Shown: positions 1-7,916, counted from the stretch's first letter. The stretch: DNA of 12,840 nucleotides from Paracoccaceae bacterium (GCA_016764835.1 JAESRD010000251.1:1-12840); one strand, 5' to 3'. Notes: generated by a model from the letters alone, not told the origin. Numbers and translations: made by a program.

Positions 1-749
1 ACCCGCTGGGCGGCTTGCCAGACCTAGAGGCGCGGCGGCTGCGGTTTATTGGCGATGCGCATGACCGTATCCGCGAGGACTACTTGCGCATCCTGCGGTT
101 CTTTCGGTTTCATGCGTGGTACGGCGCGCCGGGTATCGACGCCGAAGGGCTGGCCGCTTGCGCCGCGCTGGCTGACGGGCTTGAGCAACTGTCCAAGGAG
201 CGCGTCGGCTCGGAAATGCTCAAACTGCTCGGCGCGCAAGACCCGGCCCCGGCTATGGCCTCAATGCAGGCTTGCGGTGTGCTGATGCGGATCTTGCCGG
301 GGGCTGATGCGGGGCTGATCGCGCCTTTGGTTTACCAAGAGGAACTGCGCGGTCTTGCGCCAGATGCCATTCGTCGCCTGACAGCGCTTTGCGGCCAAAT
401 TGACGGCAAAGAGCTGACTGCCGCGCTGCGCTTGACCCGTGCGCAAGCGGCGCGGTTCGCCCAGCTACGTGCTGCTTTGGCCGCAGATATGGCCGCAGGC
501 GAGGCGGGTTACAGGCTCGGGGCTGAGCTTGGCGCCAGTCTTTTGGCCCTGCGCGCCGCGTGTGGGCTAAGCCCTGCGCCGGGCGAAAATACCGCCCTGC
601 GCACGGGGGGTGCGGCCAAACTACCTGTCAGCGCCGCCGATCTTATGCCCGACTTGAGCGGTGCTGCGCTGGGCGCACGGCTCAAGCAGCCAGAGGTAAA
701 ATGGGTCGCCAGTGGCTTTGCGCTCAGCCGAGATCAGCTGCTGGCCTAG
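1..749 (+). CDS. cca: CCA tRNA nucleotidyltransferase, 3' part (5' end outside window)
   Basis: This is the C-terminal part, about 248 codons, of a class II CCA-adding enzyme, which adds or repairs the CCA tail of tRNA using CTP and ATP in the cytoplasm. The frame is already open at base 3 and has no convincing start inside the window; the TTG at 15 lies within conserved sequence. The opening residues match the end of the nucleotidyltransferase head and the start of the neck: a Gly-rich PLGGLPDLE stretch, then RFIGDA, then RIREDYLRILRFFRF. The EDYLR at bases 75-89 fits the EDxxR motif that serves as the amino-acid template for choosing CTP or ATP. The rest is the alpha-helical, Ala/Leu-rich body and tail typical of the family. 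The catalytic DxD motif must lie upstream and cannot be checked. TAG stop at 747-749. A general poly(A) polymerase is less likely in this lineage. Confidence 0.9.
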   Translation, partial: PLGGLPDLEARRLRFIGDAHDRIREDYLRILRFFRFHAWYGAPGIDAEGLAACAALADGLEQLSKERVGSEMLKLLGAQDPAPAMASMQACGVLMRILPGADAGLIAPLVYQEELRGLAPDAIRRLTALCGQIDGKELTAALRLTRAQAARFAQLRAALAADMAAGEAGYRLGAELGASLLALRAACGLSPAPGENTALRTGGAAKLPVSAADLMPDLSGAALGARLKQPEVKWVASGFALSRDQLLA

Positions 750-791
750 CTTTTGCCCTTGTCGTTCCGGTTTCGTTTCGGCACTATCGGT

Positions 792-797
792 TATATA
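792..797 (+). promoter_or_regulatory. possible -10 element ahead of the ABC transporter pair
   Basis: TATATA lies in the only AT-rich patch (about 790-806) of the 168-bp gap 750-917 between cca and the first ABC gene. No good -35 sits at the right distance; only T-rich sequence is present near 771-776. The rest of the gap shows a 5-bp GC hairpin at 808-824 and nothing that looks like a gene. This is a weak prediction. Confidence 0.2.
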
Positions 798-917
798 CAC
801 AATATCAGCGGCCCATTTCGCCGCCCCAATTTACAGCATTTTTGACGCCTTTCGCTGCGCGCCTTCGTGACGCCGCCTGTTTTGGCCCAAAAATGCCAAG
901 CTTCTAGAGACCCCAAG

Positions 918-2783
918 ATGTTCCGTTATTTTGAAAACCTTGTTGACCCTTTTGCCGCCCATGCGCCCGATGACAACCCGCCGCAAAAAGCCGTAGCGTT
1001 TCTGCGCAACTATGCACGCCCGTTCTACCGCGTGTTTGTTGTGGCGACGATTATGGCCATTGTCGTGGCGGCGGTGGAGCTGTGGCTGATCTATTATATG
1101 GGTCATATTGTTGACGTTATGGGCAGCTCGACCCGCCAGACATTTTGGCAGGATTATGGGGCTGAGCTGATGTTGGTCGCCGTGTTTATTTTGTTCGGTC
1201 GGCCGATATTGCAGCTGTTTGATGTGGCCCTGCTTAACAATACGATCATGGCAAACTTTGCGCCTATGGTCCGCTGGCGGGCGCATAATCATGTGTTGCG
1301 TCAGTCGGTTGGCTGGTTTGAAGACGACTTTGCCGGGCGGATATCGAACCGGATGATGCAAGCGCCGTCATCGGCGGGCGAAGTGATGTTTCAACTGTTT
1401 GACGCGATCGCGTTCTCGCTGGCCTATCTGATCGGGGCGGCGGTGTTGTTGGCGGCGGCGGATGCTAAGCTGCTGCTGCCATTGGCGCTGTGGTTTGGGC
1501 TGTTTTTGCTGCTGCTCAGCTGGGTGGTGCGCAAGATTGGCCCCGCCTCAAAGGCGGCGGCAGATGCGCGCAGCAAGGTCACGGGCCGGGTTGTTGACAG
1601 CTACACCAATATTCATTCGGTCAAGATGTTTGCCCATCATGAAGCCGAGCTGAACTATGCCAAAGAGGCCATGATCGAGACCCGCGACACGGCGATGAAG
1701 GAAATGCGGCTGTATACGATCATGGATGGCGGGCTGGTCACGCTGAACGGCGTGCTGATCGTTGGCGTGGTCGGCTGGGCGATTACCCTGTGGGTGCAGG
1801 GCACGGCCAGCATTGGCGCGGTTGCGGCGGCCACGGCGCAGGCGCTGCGGCTCAACGCGATGACAGGCTGGATCATGTGGGCGCTGACGGGGCTGTTTCG
1901 TGATCTTGGCGTTGTGGCCGAGGGCATGGAGACCATTGCTCAGCCGGTGACGATGCTTGATGCGCCGGGGGCGCGTGCGCTTGAGTTGACTGGCGACGCC
2001 GATGCGCAGATCGAATTTCGCAACGTCAGTCACCATTATGGCCGCGAAAGTGGCGGGCTGCATGAGCTGTCACTGTCCATTGCTGCGGGCGAAAAGATAG
2101 GCCTTGTCGGTGCGTCGGGGGCGGGCAAGTCAACGTTGGTCAAACTGCTGTTGCGGTTTTATGATGCCGAGGCCGGGCAGATATTGATCGACGGGCAAAA
2201 CATTGCCGATGTTCAGCAAGACAGCCTGCGTCGGGTGATCGGCATGGTGCAGCAAGACAGCTCGCTGTTGCACCGTTCTGTGCGCGACAATATCCTCTAT
2301 GGTCGCCCCGACGCCTCGGAGGCCGAAATGATCGACGCCGCCCGCCGGGCCGAGGCGCATGACTTTATTCAAGACCTCACCGATGGCGAAGGCAGACGCG
2401 GCTATGACGCGCTGGTCGGCGAGCGTGGGGTCAAACTTTCGGGCGGGCAAAGGCAGCGGATAGCGCTGGCGCGGGTGATGCTCAAGAATGCGCCGATCTT
2501 GGCGCTGGACGAGGCGACGAGTGCGCTGGATTCGGAAGTTGAGGCTGCCATTCAAGACACGCTCTACCGGATGATGGAGGGCAAAACCGTGGTGGCGATT
2601 GCGCATAGGCTTTCCACCATTGCCCGGATGGACCGGATCGTGGTGCTCGAGAATGGCACCATTATTGAGCAAGGCAAACACAAGGCACTACTGGCGCAAA
2701 ACGGTATTTATGCCCGGTTCTGGGCGCGACAGACCGGCGGATTTCTTGGCTTTGATGAGCAAAGCAGCGAGGAGGGGCAATGA
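918..2783 (+). CDS. ABC exporter half-transporter (permease fused to ATPase), first of a pair
   Basis: The product is 621 aa in the usual MsbA/ABCB layout: a six-helix membrane domain at about residues 35-350, then a nucleotide-binding domain. The ATPase part is complete: Walker A GASGAGKST at 398-406, Q-loop MVQQD, signature LSGGQ at 507-511, Walker B ending at Asp531 with catalytic Glu532, D-loop SALD, and switch His563. It should export an unidentified substrate, perhaps a lipid or amphipathic compound, across the inner membrane. The ATG at 918 is chosen because the open frame upstream to a GTG at 867 adds 17 residues without family character, and the next gene's product begins with the same short N-terminal pattern (aromatic residues, Asn, Asp, then His and Pro-Pro). 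The stop overlaps the next start by 4 bp (ATGA), so the two are co-translated and probably form a heterodimer. Substrate cannot be told from sequence. Confidence 0.9.
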   Translation: MFRYFENLVDPFAAHAPDDNPPQKAVAFLRNYARPFYRVFVVATIMAIVVAAVELWLIYYMGHIVDVMGSSTRQTFWQDYGAELMLVAVFILFGRPILQLFDVALLNNTIMANFAPMVRWRAHNHVLRQSVGWFEDDFAGRISNRMMQAPSSAGEVMFQLFDAIAFSLAYLIGAAVLLAAADAKLLLPLALWFGLFLLLLSWVVRKIGPASKAAADARSKVTGRVVDSYTNIHSVKMFAHHEAELNYAKEAMIETRDTAMKEMRLYTIMDGGLVTLNGVLIVGVVGWAITLWVQGTASIGAVAAATAQALRLNAMTGWIMWALTGLFRDLGVVAEGMETIAQPVTMLDAPGARALELTGDADAQIEFRNVSHHYGRESGGLHELSLSIAAGEKIGLVGASGAGKSTLVKLLLRFYDAEAGQILIDGQNIADVQQDSLRRVIGMVQQDSSLLHRSVRDNILYGRPDASEAEMIDAARRAEAHDFIQDLTDGEGRRGYDALVGERGVKLSGGQRQRIALARVMLKNAPILALDEATSALDSEVEAAIQDTLYRMMEGKTVVAIAHRLSTIARMDRIVVLENGTIIEQGKHKALLAQNGIYARFWARQTGGFLGFDEQSSEEGQ

Positions 2784-4621
2784 GCTTCTTTCAAAATATT
2801 GAAGATATGATCGACCACACAGCCCATGCAGATGGGCCGCCACCGGGCACGGTTGTGCCTTTCATCCGCTGGTCGCTCAAAGGCGCTGGCAAGGCGGTTG
2901 GCATTGGCGCGCTGATCTCGGCCAGCTCTGGCGTGTTCGAGGTGTTTTCGGCCTATATGCTCGGCTTTGTTATTGATGCAGCGGCGGGCACGGAGCCGGG
3001 CGCGTTCTTTGGCCAAAATGCCTGGTTGCTGGTTGGCATCGTGCTGTTCTTTTTGGTGGCGCGGCCGCTGGTTTTGGGGCTGTCTGGCATGTCGCAAACT
3101 GTGCTGATCGCACCGGGGCTTTTGAGCTTGGTCACATCGCGGTTGCACCGCTACACGCTGGGCCAGCCGGTCAGCTTCTTTGACGATGATTTCGCCGGGC
3201 GCATAGCGCAAAAAGAGGGCCAAGCGGCGCGGGCGGTGACAGATCTTGTGGTTGATCTGCTGCATGCGATCATCTTTGCGCTGGCCTCGTTTGTGGGCGC
3301 AGTGGTGATGTTGGCTTTGGTCAATGTTTGGACCATGGCGGTGCTTGGGCTTTGGATCATTGTCTACCTCGCATTCATTGCCTATTTTATGCCGCGTATC
3401 CGGGTGCGCTCGCAGGCGCGGGCGGCGGCGCGGGCCATGGTCACAGGGCAGATCGTTGACACGGTGACCAATATCAACACGGTCAAGCTCTTTGCGCATT
3501 CGCAGCATGAAGACCAAGCCGCACTCGGCGCGCTGGGCATTTTGCGGCAAAAGTCGCTCGACTGGGGCTGGCTGTCGGCCAAGTTCAGGTTCTTGCTGAT
3601 GGCGCTGTCGGGCGTGTTGCCGCTGGTTGTTGTCGGCGCTGCTCTGTTCTTCTGGTCACGCGGCACGGCGAGCATTGGCGAGGTTGTTGGCGCGGGCACC
3701 ATTGCGCTGCGGCTGTCGCAGATGACCGGCTTTGTCAGCTTCACGCTGATGAACATGTATTCCAACATTGGCGAGGTTGAAGACGCGATAGAGACGCTGA
3801 GCCCGGCCTATAAACTGTTTGATGCGCCGGGGGCGGTTGAGATGCAGCCTGCCTCTGATATCAAGTTTGAAAATATCACATTTACCTATGGGCGCGGTTC
3901 TGGCGGCGGTGTGCGCAACTTAACGCTCGACATTAAGGCAGGCGAAAAGCTGGGCATTGTTGGCGCGTCAGGGGCGGGCAAATCAACACTGGTATCGCTG
4001 TTGTTGCGGCTGCATGACCCCGAAGAGGGGCAGGTGCTGATCGGCGGGCAACCTGTGCATAAAGTGACCCAAGAAAGTCTGCGCCGCCAAATTGGCATGG
4101 TTACCCAAGAAACGGCGATGTTTAACCGGGCGGCAGCCGACAATATTCGCTATGGCCGCCCCGAGGCGAGCGACGAAGAGGTGGCCGATGCGGCGCGCTC
4201 GGCTGAGGCGCATGAGTTCATTTTGAACCTTGAAGATTTTCGCGGGCGCAAGGGCTATAAGGCCTATCTGGGCGAGCGCGGTGTTAAGCTTTCTGGCGGG
4301 CAGAGGCAGCGGATATCGCTGGCGCGGGCCTTGCTGAAAGACGCGCCGATACTTGTGCTTGATGAGGCGACGAGTGCGCTGGATTCTGAGGTCGAGGCAC
4401 AGATCCAGAAAGTTCTGGAAACGGCGATGCAGGGCAAAACGGTTATTGCCATTGCCCACCGGCTTTCAACTTTGTCGAGCATGGACCGGATTATTGTGCT
4501 CGATGATGGCGAGATTGTAGAGCAAGGCAACCATGCGCAACTCTTGGCGCATGACGGACTATATGCGCGCTACTGGAACCGTCAATCTGGTGGGTTTATC
4601 CAAACGGATGAGGCGGGGTAG
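2780..4621 (+). CDS. ABC exporter half-transporter (permease fused to ATPase), second of a pair
   Basis: The product is 613 aa, homologous end to end with the upstream half-transporter, and most likely its heterodimer partner. The transmembrane domain spans about residues 30-345. The nucleotide-binding domain has Walker A GASGAGKST at 395-403, Q-loop MVTQE, signature LSGGQ at 504-508, Walker B Asp528 with catalytic Glu529, and switch His560. Both partners therefore keep consensus catalytic residues, unlike heterodimeric exporters with one degenerate site. Shared landmarks in the membrane part include DDDFAGRI here and EDDFAGRI upstream, placed just after the second helix pair. This pattern suggests an old tandem duplication. 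ATG at 2780 overlaps the previous stop. The Shine-Dalgarno is the GGAGGGG at 2771-2777 inside the end of the first gene. TAG stop at 4619-4621. The cargo is unknown. Confidence 0.9.
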   Translation: MSFFQNIEDMIDHTAHADGPPPGTVVPFIRWSLKGAGKAVGIGALISASSGVFEVFSAYMLGFVIDAAAGTEPGAFFGQNAWLLVGIVLFFLVARPLVLGLSGMSQTVLIAPGLLSLVTSRLHRYTLGQPVSFFDDDFAGRIAQKEGQAARAVTDLVVDLLHAIIFALASFVGAVVMLALVNVWTMAVLGLWIIVYLAFIAYFMPRIRVRSQARAAARAMVTGQIVDTVTNINTVKLFAHSQHEDQAALGALGILRQKSLDWGWLSAKFRFLLMALSGVLPLVVVGAALFFWSRGTASIGEVVGAGTIALRLSQMTGFVSFTLMNMYSNIGEVEDAIETLSPAYKLFDAPGAVEMQPASDIKFENITFTYGRGSGGGVRNLTLDIKAGEKLGIVGASGAGKSTLVSLLLRLHDPEEGQVLIGGQPVHKVTQESLRRQIGMVTQETAMFNRAAADNIRYGRPEASDEEVADAARSAEAHEFILNLEDFRGRKGYKAYLGERGVKLSGGQRQRISLARALLKDAPILVLDEATSALDSEVEAQIQKVLETAMQGKTVIAIAHRLSTLSSMDRIIVLDDGEIVEQGNHAQLLAHDGLYARYWNRQSGGFIQTDEAG

Positions 4622-4727
4622 CGGTGGGGCGAATTGGCTGATTGTCATGTATTGCGTAGCGTCTAGCCTGTTTGGCGCAATGTTTGGCTTTCTTGGCTGG
4701 CAGTTTGCGGCTAGGGAAGGCGACTAG
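4608..4727 (+). CDS. possible 39-aa single-helix membrane peptide
   Basis: A short frame starts at ATG 4608 inside the end of the second ABC gene (14-bp overlap, different frame) and ends at TAG 4725-4727. It encodes a basic, Gly-rich start (MRRGSGGANW), about 22 very hydrophobic residues that would make one transmembrane helix, and a charged tail (REGD). The basic-inside pattern and the placement between an ABC exporter pair and the methyltransferase fit a small membrane protein translated with the transporter. There is no clear Shine-Dalgarno before 4608, and a later ATG at 4647 would leave only 26 residues. I recognise no family. It could also be chance open frame in a 131-bp gap. Confidence 0.35.
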   Translation: MRRGSGGANWLIVMYCVASSLFGAMFGFLGWQFAAREGD

Positions 4728-4752
4728 ACAAACGCGAAAAGGACGGCCCCAG

Positions 4753-5955
4753 ATGGAAACGCGGATTAAGAGCCTGACATGGCAAGGGCTGGGCCGGACG
4801 GAAGACGGGCAATATCTGCCGCGGGTGCTGCCGGGCGAGGTTGTTGAGGTTGGCGAGGGCACTGCGTTTCGCATTGTCACGCCGTCAGCTGACCGGATTG
4901 CTGCTGTTTGTCGGCATTATAAGGGCTGCGGCGGCTGTTCTATGCAGCATGCGGGCGATGATTATATTGCCAATTGGAAAACCGATGTTGTGGCCCGCGC
5001 CTTGGCGGCGCAGGGGATAGAGGCCGAGATCGCCGGGGTTGAAACCTCGCCGCCGGGCAGCCGCCGCCGGGCTAAGTTTGCTGGGCGACGCGGCAAGTCT
5101 GGGGCGCTTGTTGGCTTTCATGGTCGTGCATCTGAGGTTTTGACGCAGGTGCCTGATTGTTTGCTGGTTATGCCGCAGATAACGGCCGGGCTACCGGCGC
5201 TTGAAGCGCTGACGCTTTTGGCCGCGTCACGCAAAACCGCCGCTGCCCTGACGGTCACGCAAAGCGAGGCCGGGCTTGATGTTATGGTCGAGTCAGAAAA
5301 GCAGATGAATATACAGCTGGAATCCGAGCTGCCCGCTCTGGCTGCCAAATATAAGCTGGCGCGGATATCATGGAACGGAGAGATCGTGGCGACGCTTAAT
5401 GCGCCTTACCAGACATTTGGCGCGGCCAAGGTTGTGCCACCGCCGGGGGCGTTCTTGCAGGCAACGGGGCCGGGCGAGGCGTTGCTTTTGGCGCATATTC
5501 GCAAGGCAGTAAGCGGCGCGGCAAAGGTGGTTGATATCTTTGCTGGCTGCGGCACCTTTGCGCTGCCATTGGCCGAAGACGCCACCGTGCATGCGGTTGA
5601 GGGCGATGCGGCGATGATTGACGCGCTTGATCTTGGCTGGCGCCAAGCCAAGGGGCTCAAGACCGTGACAACAGAGGTGCGCGACCTGTTTCGCCGCCCG
5701 CTATTGCCCGACGAGTTGCGCGCTTACGGGGCCGCCGTGATCGACCCGCCACGTGCCGGGGCGCAGGCGCAGATAGAGACTTTGGCGGAGTCTCAAATAC
5801 CGATAATCGCTATGGTGTCGTGCAATGCTGTCACCTTTGCCCGCGACGCGAAAACCTTGGTTGATGCGGGCTATACGCCCGGCCCGGTCACGATTATCGA
5901 CCAATTTCGCTGGTCTGCTCATGTTGAACTTGTGTCACAATTCACGCTTCGTTGA
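4753..5955 (+). CDS. class I SAM-dependent RNA m5U methyltransferase, RlmD/TrmA family
   Basis: The product is 400 aa of the TrmA/RlmC/RlmD family, which methylates C5 of uridine in rRNA or tRNA using SAM. An N-terminal TRAM-like beta domain (about 1-45) is followed by the Fe-S cysteines Cys53, Cys59, Cys62 (CX5CGGC, then QH) and Cys136. The methyltransferase part has motif I around Asp261 with FAGCGTF at 263-269, DPPR at 331-334, the catalytic Cys357 in VSCN, and the general-base Glu392 in HVE. The usual Pro after SCN is Ala here. ATG 4753 is preferred over an in-frame ATG at 4672: it starts the TRAM domain and has AAAAGGA about 10 bases before it. The exact target (23S U1939 or U747, or tRNA U54) cannot be fixed from sequence, so I give no symbol. 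It may be transcribed with the ABC pair. Confidence 0.88.
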   Translation: METRIKSLTWQGLGRTEDGQYLPRVLPGEVVEVGEGTAFRIVTPSADRIAAVCRHYKGCGGCSMQHAGDDYIANWKTDVVARALAAQGIEAEIAGVETSPPGSRRRAKFAGRRGKSGALVGFHGRASEVLTQVPDCLLVMPQITAGLPALEALTLLAASRKTAAALTVTQSEAGLDVMVESEKQMNIQLESELPALAAKYKLARISWNGEIVATLNAPYQTFGAAKVVPPPGAFLQATGPGEALLLAHIRKAVSGAAKVVDIFAGCGTFALPLAEDATVHAVEGDAAMIDALDLGWRQAKGLKTVTTEVRDLFRRPLLPDELRAYGAAVIDPPRAGAQAQIETLAESQIPIIAMVSCNAVTFARDAKTLVDAGYTPGPVTIIDQFRWSAHVELVSQFTLR

Positions 5956-5980
5956 TCAGTGCCTCATATTTCAGCATAGT
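5952..5980 (+). promoter_or_regulatory. possible sigma70-type promoter for the first L,D-transpeptidase
   Basis: TTGATC at 5952-5957 and CATAGT at 5975-5980 are 17 bp apart. Each matches the sigma70 consensus at four of six positions. The -35 overlaps the stop of the methyltransferase gene, and the start point would be about 40 bp before ATG 6029. No experimental support. Confidence 0.35.
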
Positions 5981-6028
5981 AAGTAGAGGCTGTTTTGAGC
6001 TAGACAGGTTCAAACGATCAAGACCGGT

Positions 6029-6538
6029 ATGGGGCAACGAATGGTAATTTCACGGCGCGGTTTTATTGCAGGCTCGGCAGCGGCATTGGCGGGGTGTTCG
6101 CAAGACCCGCAAATGTTGGACTATGACGGGCCAGCCGTCACCAGCCTGCTGGTGCGCAAAAATGCGCGGATGCTCCACCTGTTTAGCGGCCCGCAGCAGA
6201 TTGGCTATTTTCGGTTTGAGCTAGGTTTTGCGCCTGTTGGGGCAAAGCAAGTGCGCGGCGATGGCCGCACGCCAGAAGGAATTTACCGCATAGATCGGCG
6301 CAATCCGAACAGCGCATATCATCTGTCGCTTGGCATATCTTACCCCAACAGACAGGACCGCGCCTTTGCGCATGAGCAGGGCCACTCGCCGGGCGGTGAT
6401 ATCTTTATTCATGGCACCCCGCGCGAGCTTGAGGGCCAGCCTGACTGGACCGCCGGGTGTTTGGCGGTGCGCAATGGCGAGATTGAACAGCTGTTTTCAA
6501 TGATACAGGTTGGCACGCCAATTGTGTTGCGCGCCTAA
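6029..6538 (+). CDS. L,D-transpeptidase (YkuD domain), Tat-type lipoprotein signal
   Basis: The product is 169 aa. Its N-terminus has SRRGFIAGS, a twin-arginine-like motif, then Ala-rich sequence and a lipobox ending LAGC at Cys23. It may therefore be exported by Tat and lipid-anchored in the envelope. The rest is a YkuD fold: RGDGRTPEGIYRI near the domain start, His128 in FIHGTP, and nucleophile Cys144 in DWTAGCLAV, followed by the usual NGEIEQLF helix. This is the DWTxGCxAV subtype rather than the classic SHGCIR form. L,D-transpeptidases make 3-3 crosslinks in peptidoglycan, attach lipoproteins to it, or cut such bonds; which of these applies here is unknown. A second ATG at 6041 with GGGG at 6031-6034 before it is an equally good start and keeps the whole signal. 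The gene converges on the CAP-domain gene 24 bp downstream. Confidence 0.85.
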   Translation: MGQRMVISRRGFIAGSAAALAGCSQDPQMLDYDGPAVTSLLVRKNARMLHLFSGPQQIGYFRFELGFAPVGAKQVRGDGRTPEGIYRIDRRNPNSAYHLSLGISYPNRQDRAFAHEQGHSPGGDIFIHGTPRELEGQPDWTAGCLAVRNGEIEQLFSMIQVGTPIVLRA

Positions 6539-6562
6539 GCGGGCGCGGTCGTGTCGGTTGGC

Positions 6563-7084
6563 TTAGTTAGCCAGAACCATCGTCCACCAGATTTTGCCGC
6601 TTTGCTCTTGGAACCAGGCAATGCCCATGCGGGTTGCTGCCGGGTCAAGGATCACATCGCGCGTGGCGGTTAGCGCCATCCATGCGGCCAGTGTTTCAAG
6701 ATCAGACTCGTAGGTTTCCGATATGGTCTCGCCGACCAGATTGCCGACATAGCCAACCCGGTTGAGCCGGTCGATTGGCGACGAGCCATCAGAGCCAAAA
6801 TGCCATGGCCTGTTTTGCAGCGCCATATCGCGCGACTGGGTGGCGGCGGCGGCGTTGAGCTGGGCGTCAAGCACCAGCTGACCGGCGCCGCTGGCTTGGC
6901 GCAGCGCGTTTAGTCCGTCGAGCATACGAAACGGGATCTGGGCGGCCTCAGCGTCGCTGATGATAAACGCGCTGGGCAGCGGCAGCCCGTCTGGGCCGAT
7001 GCCAGCGGGCACGCCTGTACAGGCAGCGAGCACCAAAAGCGGCAAAGCCAGCACCATTTTACGTCGCAACATCGGGAACTCCAT
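6563..7084 (-). CDS. CAP/SCP-domain lipoprotein (YkwD-like)
   Basis: The product is 173 aa. The signal has MLRRKM, a hydrophobic run and lipobox LAAC at Cys22, so it should be a lipoprotein facing the periplasm. The CAP (SCP/PR1) domain follows: a helix with LNALRQASG, the helix ALQNRPWHFG with conserved His95, a GETI motif with Glu119, and a closing strand pair MGIAWF and IWWTMVLA. In CAP proteins the usual second His lies in an HRxxIL segment; here the matching place reads TRDVIL (Thr141), so the metal or active-site cluster may be incomplete. Bacterial CAP proteins are poorly understood; some are linked to the envelope or peptidoglycan. Two starts are possible: 7084 (GAAGAGA upstream) and 7072 (GGAG upstream). 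The gene lies between two L,D-transpeptidases and diverges from the second. Confidence 0.83.
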   Translation of the reverse strand: MEFPMLRRKMVLALPLLVLAACTGVPAGIGPDGLPLPSAFIISDAEAAQIPFRMLDGLNALRQASGAGQLVLDAQLNAAAATQSRDMALQNRPWHFGSDGSSPIDRLNRVGYVGNLVGETISETYESDLETLAAWMALTATRDVILDPAATRMGIAWFQEQSGKIWWTMVLAN

Positions 7085-7169
7085 TCATCTCTTCACTGGT
7101 CTTACCCGGTTGCGACTGCCCATTCAAACCCTGATCGGCGCTGCTTTGCCGATATAACGCGGCTTTGAA

Positions 7170-7198
7170 TTGCCCGTGACGACGACTGAGCGTAATAC
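7170..7198 (+). promoter_or_regulatory. possible promoter for the second L,D-transpeptidase
   Basis: TTGCCC at 7170-7175 and TAATAC at 7193-7198, with a 17-bp spacer, lie in the 175-bp divergent gap 7085-7259 and point toward ATG 7260. The -10 matches only half the consensus. The same gap also holds a 6-bp inverted repeat, ATCGGC at 7134-7139 with GCCGAT at 7148-7153. I see no clear promoter for the leftward CAP gene. Confidence 0.25.
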
Positions 7199-7259
7199 GG
7201 GGTTGAAACATTGCTCTGCTGGAGAATCCCCCGTCGTGGCACACGCACCAAAGAACCAC

Positions 7260-7844
7260 ATGAACCGCCGACTGTTTGTCGGCTCTGCCGCTATTGGGCT
7301 GTTTAGCCCTGCGCTGACTGGGGCTGCCTTTGCCCAGACCGAGAACTCGACCGAGATTGAGAATGATATCTCGCAATCGACAACGCATAACGTGTCTAGC
7401 TTTCGGGCGCTCGACTGGCGGCCCTACTTTAGCAGCACGGCCGGTGGTGCTATCTTGGTCGATATCCAATCGCGGGCTTTGCATTACTGGTCCGAGGATC
7501 AGGCGACATATAAGCTATATCCGTCATCTGTGCCGCTCACGGCTGATCTGACCCGGCTGGGCCGCACCGAGGTTGTGCGTATGGTCGAAGGCCCAGATTG
7601 GCGGCCAACACCGTCAATGCGTGAGCGCAACCCGGAATGGCCAGAATATGTGCCGCCGGGCCCGAACAACCCGCTGGGCACCCATGCGCTGTATCTGTCT
7701 TGGCAATATTACCGGATACACGGCACGCATGACACGCGCAAGATCGGGCGGCGCAGCTCTAACGGCTGTATTGGGCTTTATAACCAACATATCGCCGAGC
7801 TGTTTACGCTGGCCAAGGTCGGCACACAGGTTCTGTTGATTTAG
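7260..7844 (+). CDS. L,D-transpeptidase (YkuD domain), secreted
   Basis: The product is 194 aa. The N-terminus MNRRLFVGSAAIGLF has a pair of arginines and an Ala-rich core ending AAFAQ, which fits a cleaved Sec or Tat signal peptide. The mature protein is a YkuD L,D-transpeptidase: the strand GGAILVDIQ near the domain start, a PPGPNNPLGTHALYL segment, His154 in HGT, and nucleophile Cys170 in SSNGCIGLYN. The usual CIR triplet is CIG here. It should crosslink or edit peptidoglycan stems in the periplasm. ATG 7260 is chosen because it begins the signal peptide; the open frame back to 7170 adds 30 residues with no signal character. It differs from the other transpeptidase at 6029 in signal type and active-site motif, so the two are not a recent duplication. 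Confidence 0.86.
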   Translation: MNRRLFVGSAAIGLFSPALTGAAFAQTENSTEIENDISQSTTHNVSSFRALDWRPYFSSTAGGAILVDIQSRALHYWSEDQATYKLYPSSVPLTADLTRLGRTEVVRMVEGPDWRPTPSMRERNPEWPEYVPPGPNNPLGTHALYLSWQYYRIHGTHDTRKIGRRSSNGCIGLYNQHIAELFTLAKVGTQVLLI

Positions 7845-7916
7845 GCTCAAGGCGCTGCTTGACGCCGCCGCGCTGGCGGGGGAATGTCTTGGCGATTGTC
7901 CGGGGGAGTGCATTGC

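Noticed and set aside
808..824. Hairpin GCGGC / GCCGC after cca as a terminator
   Set aside because: The stem is only 5 bp and no T-run follows it.
867..917. Earlier GTG start for the first ABC gene
   Set aside because: The added 17 residues do not match the partner's N-terminus, which aligns from ATG 918.
831..1361. Open frame on the minus strand opposite the first ABC gene
   Set aside because: Same reason: composition of an antisense shadow and no recognisable motif.
2708..3550. Long open frame on the minus strand opposite the two ABC genes (280 codons)
   Set aside because: It lies over highly conserved ABC coding sequence, is rich in Arg, His and Gln, and has no domain pattern; it reflects GC-rich codon bias.
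4672..4752. Earlier ATG for the RNA methyltransferase
   Set aside because: The extra 27 residues precede the TRAM domain and overlap the small frame; ATG 4753 has a clear AAAAGGA upstream.
7134..7153. Inverted repeat ATCGGC / GCCGAT in the divergent gap as terminator or operator
   Set aside because: Stem of 6 bp with an 8-base loop and no T-run on either strand; too short alone to call.
7170..7259. Coding extension ahead of the second L,D-transpeptidase
   Set aside because: It would put 30 polar residues before a clear signal peptide beginning at ATG 7260.
7865..7881. GC-rich hairpin after the second L,D-transpeptidase
   Set aside because: CCGCC / GGCGG pairing without a T-run; common by chance in GC-rich DNA.
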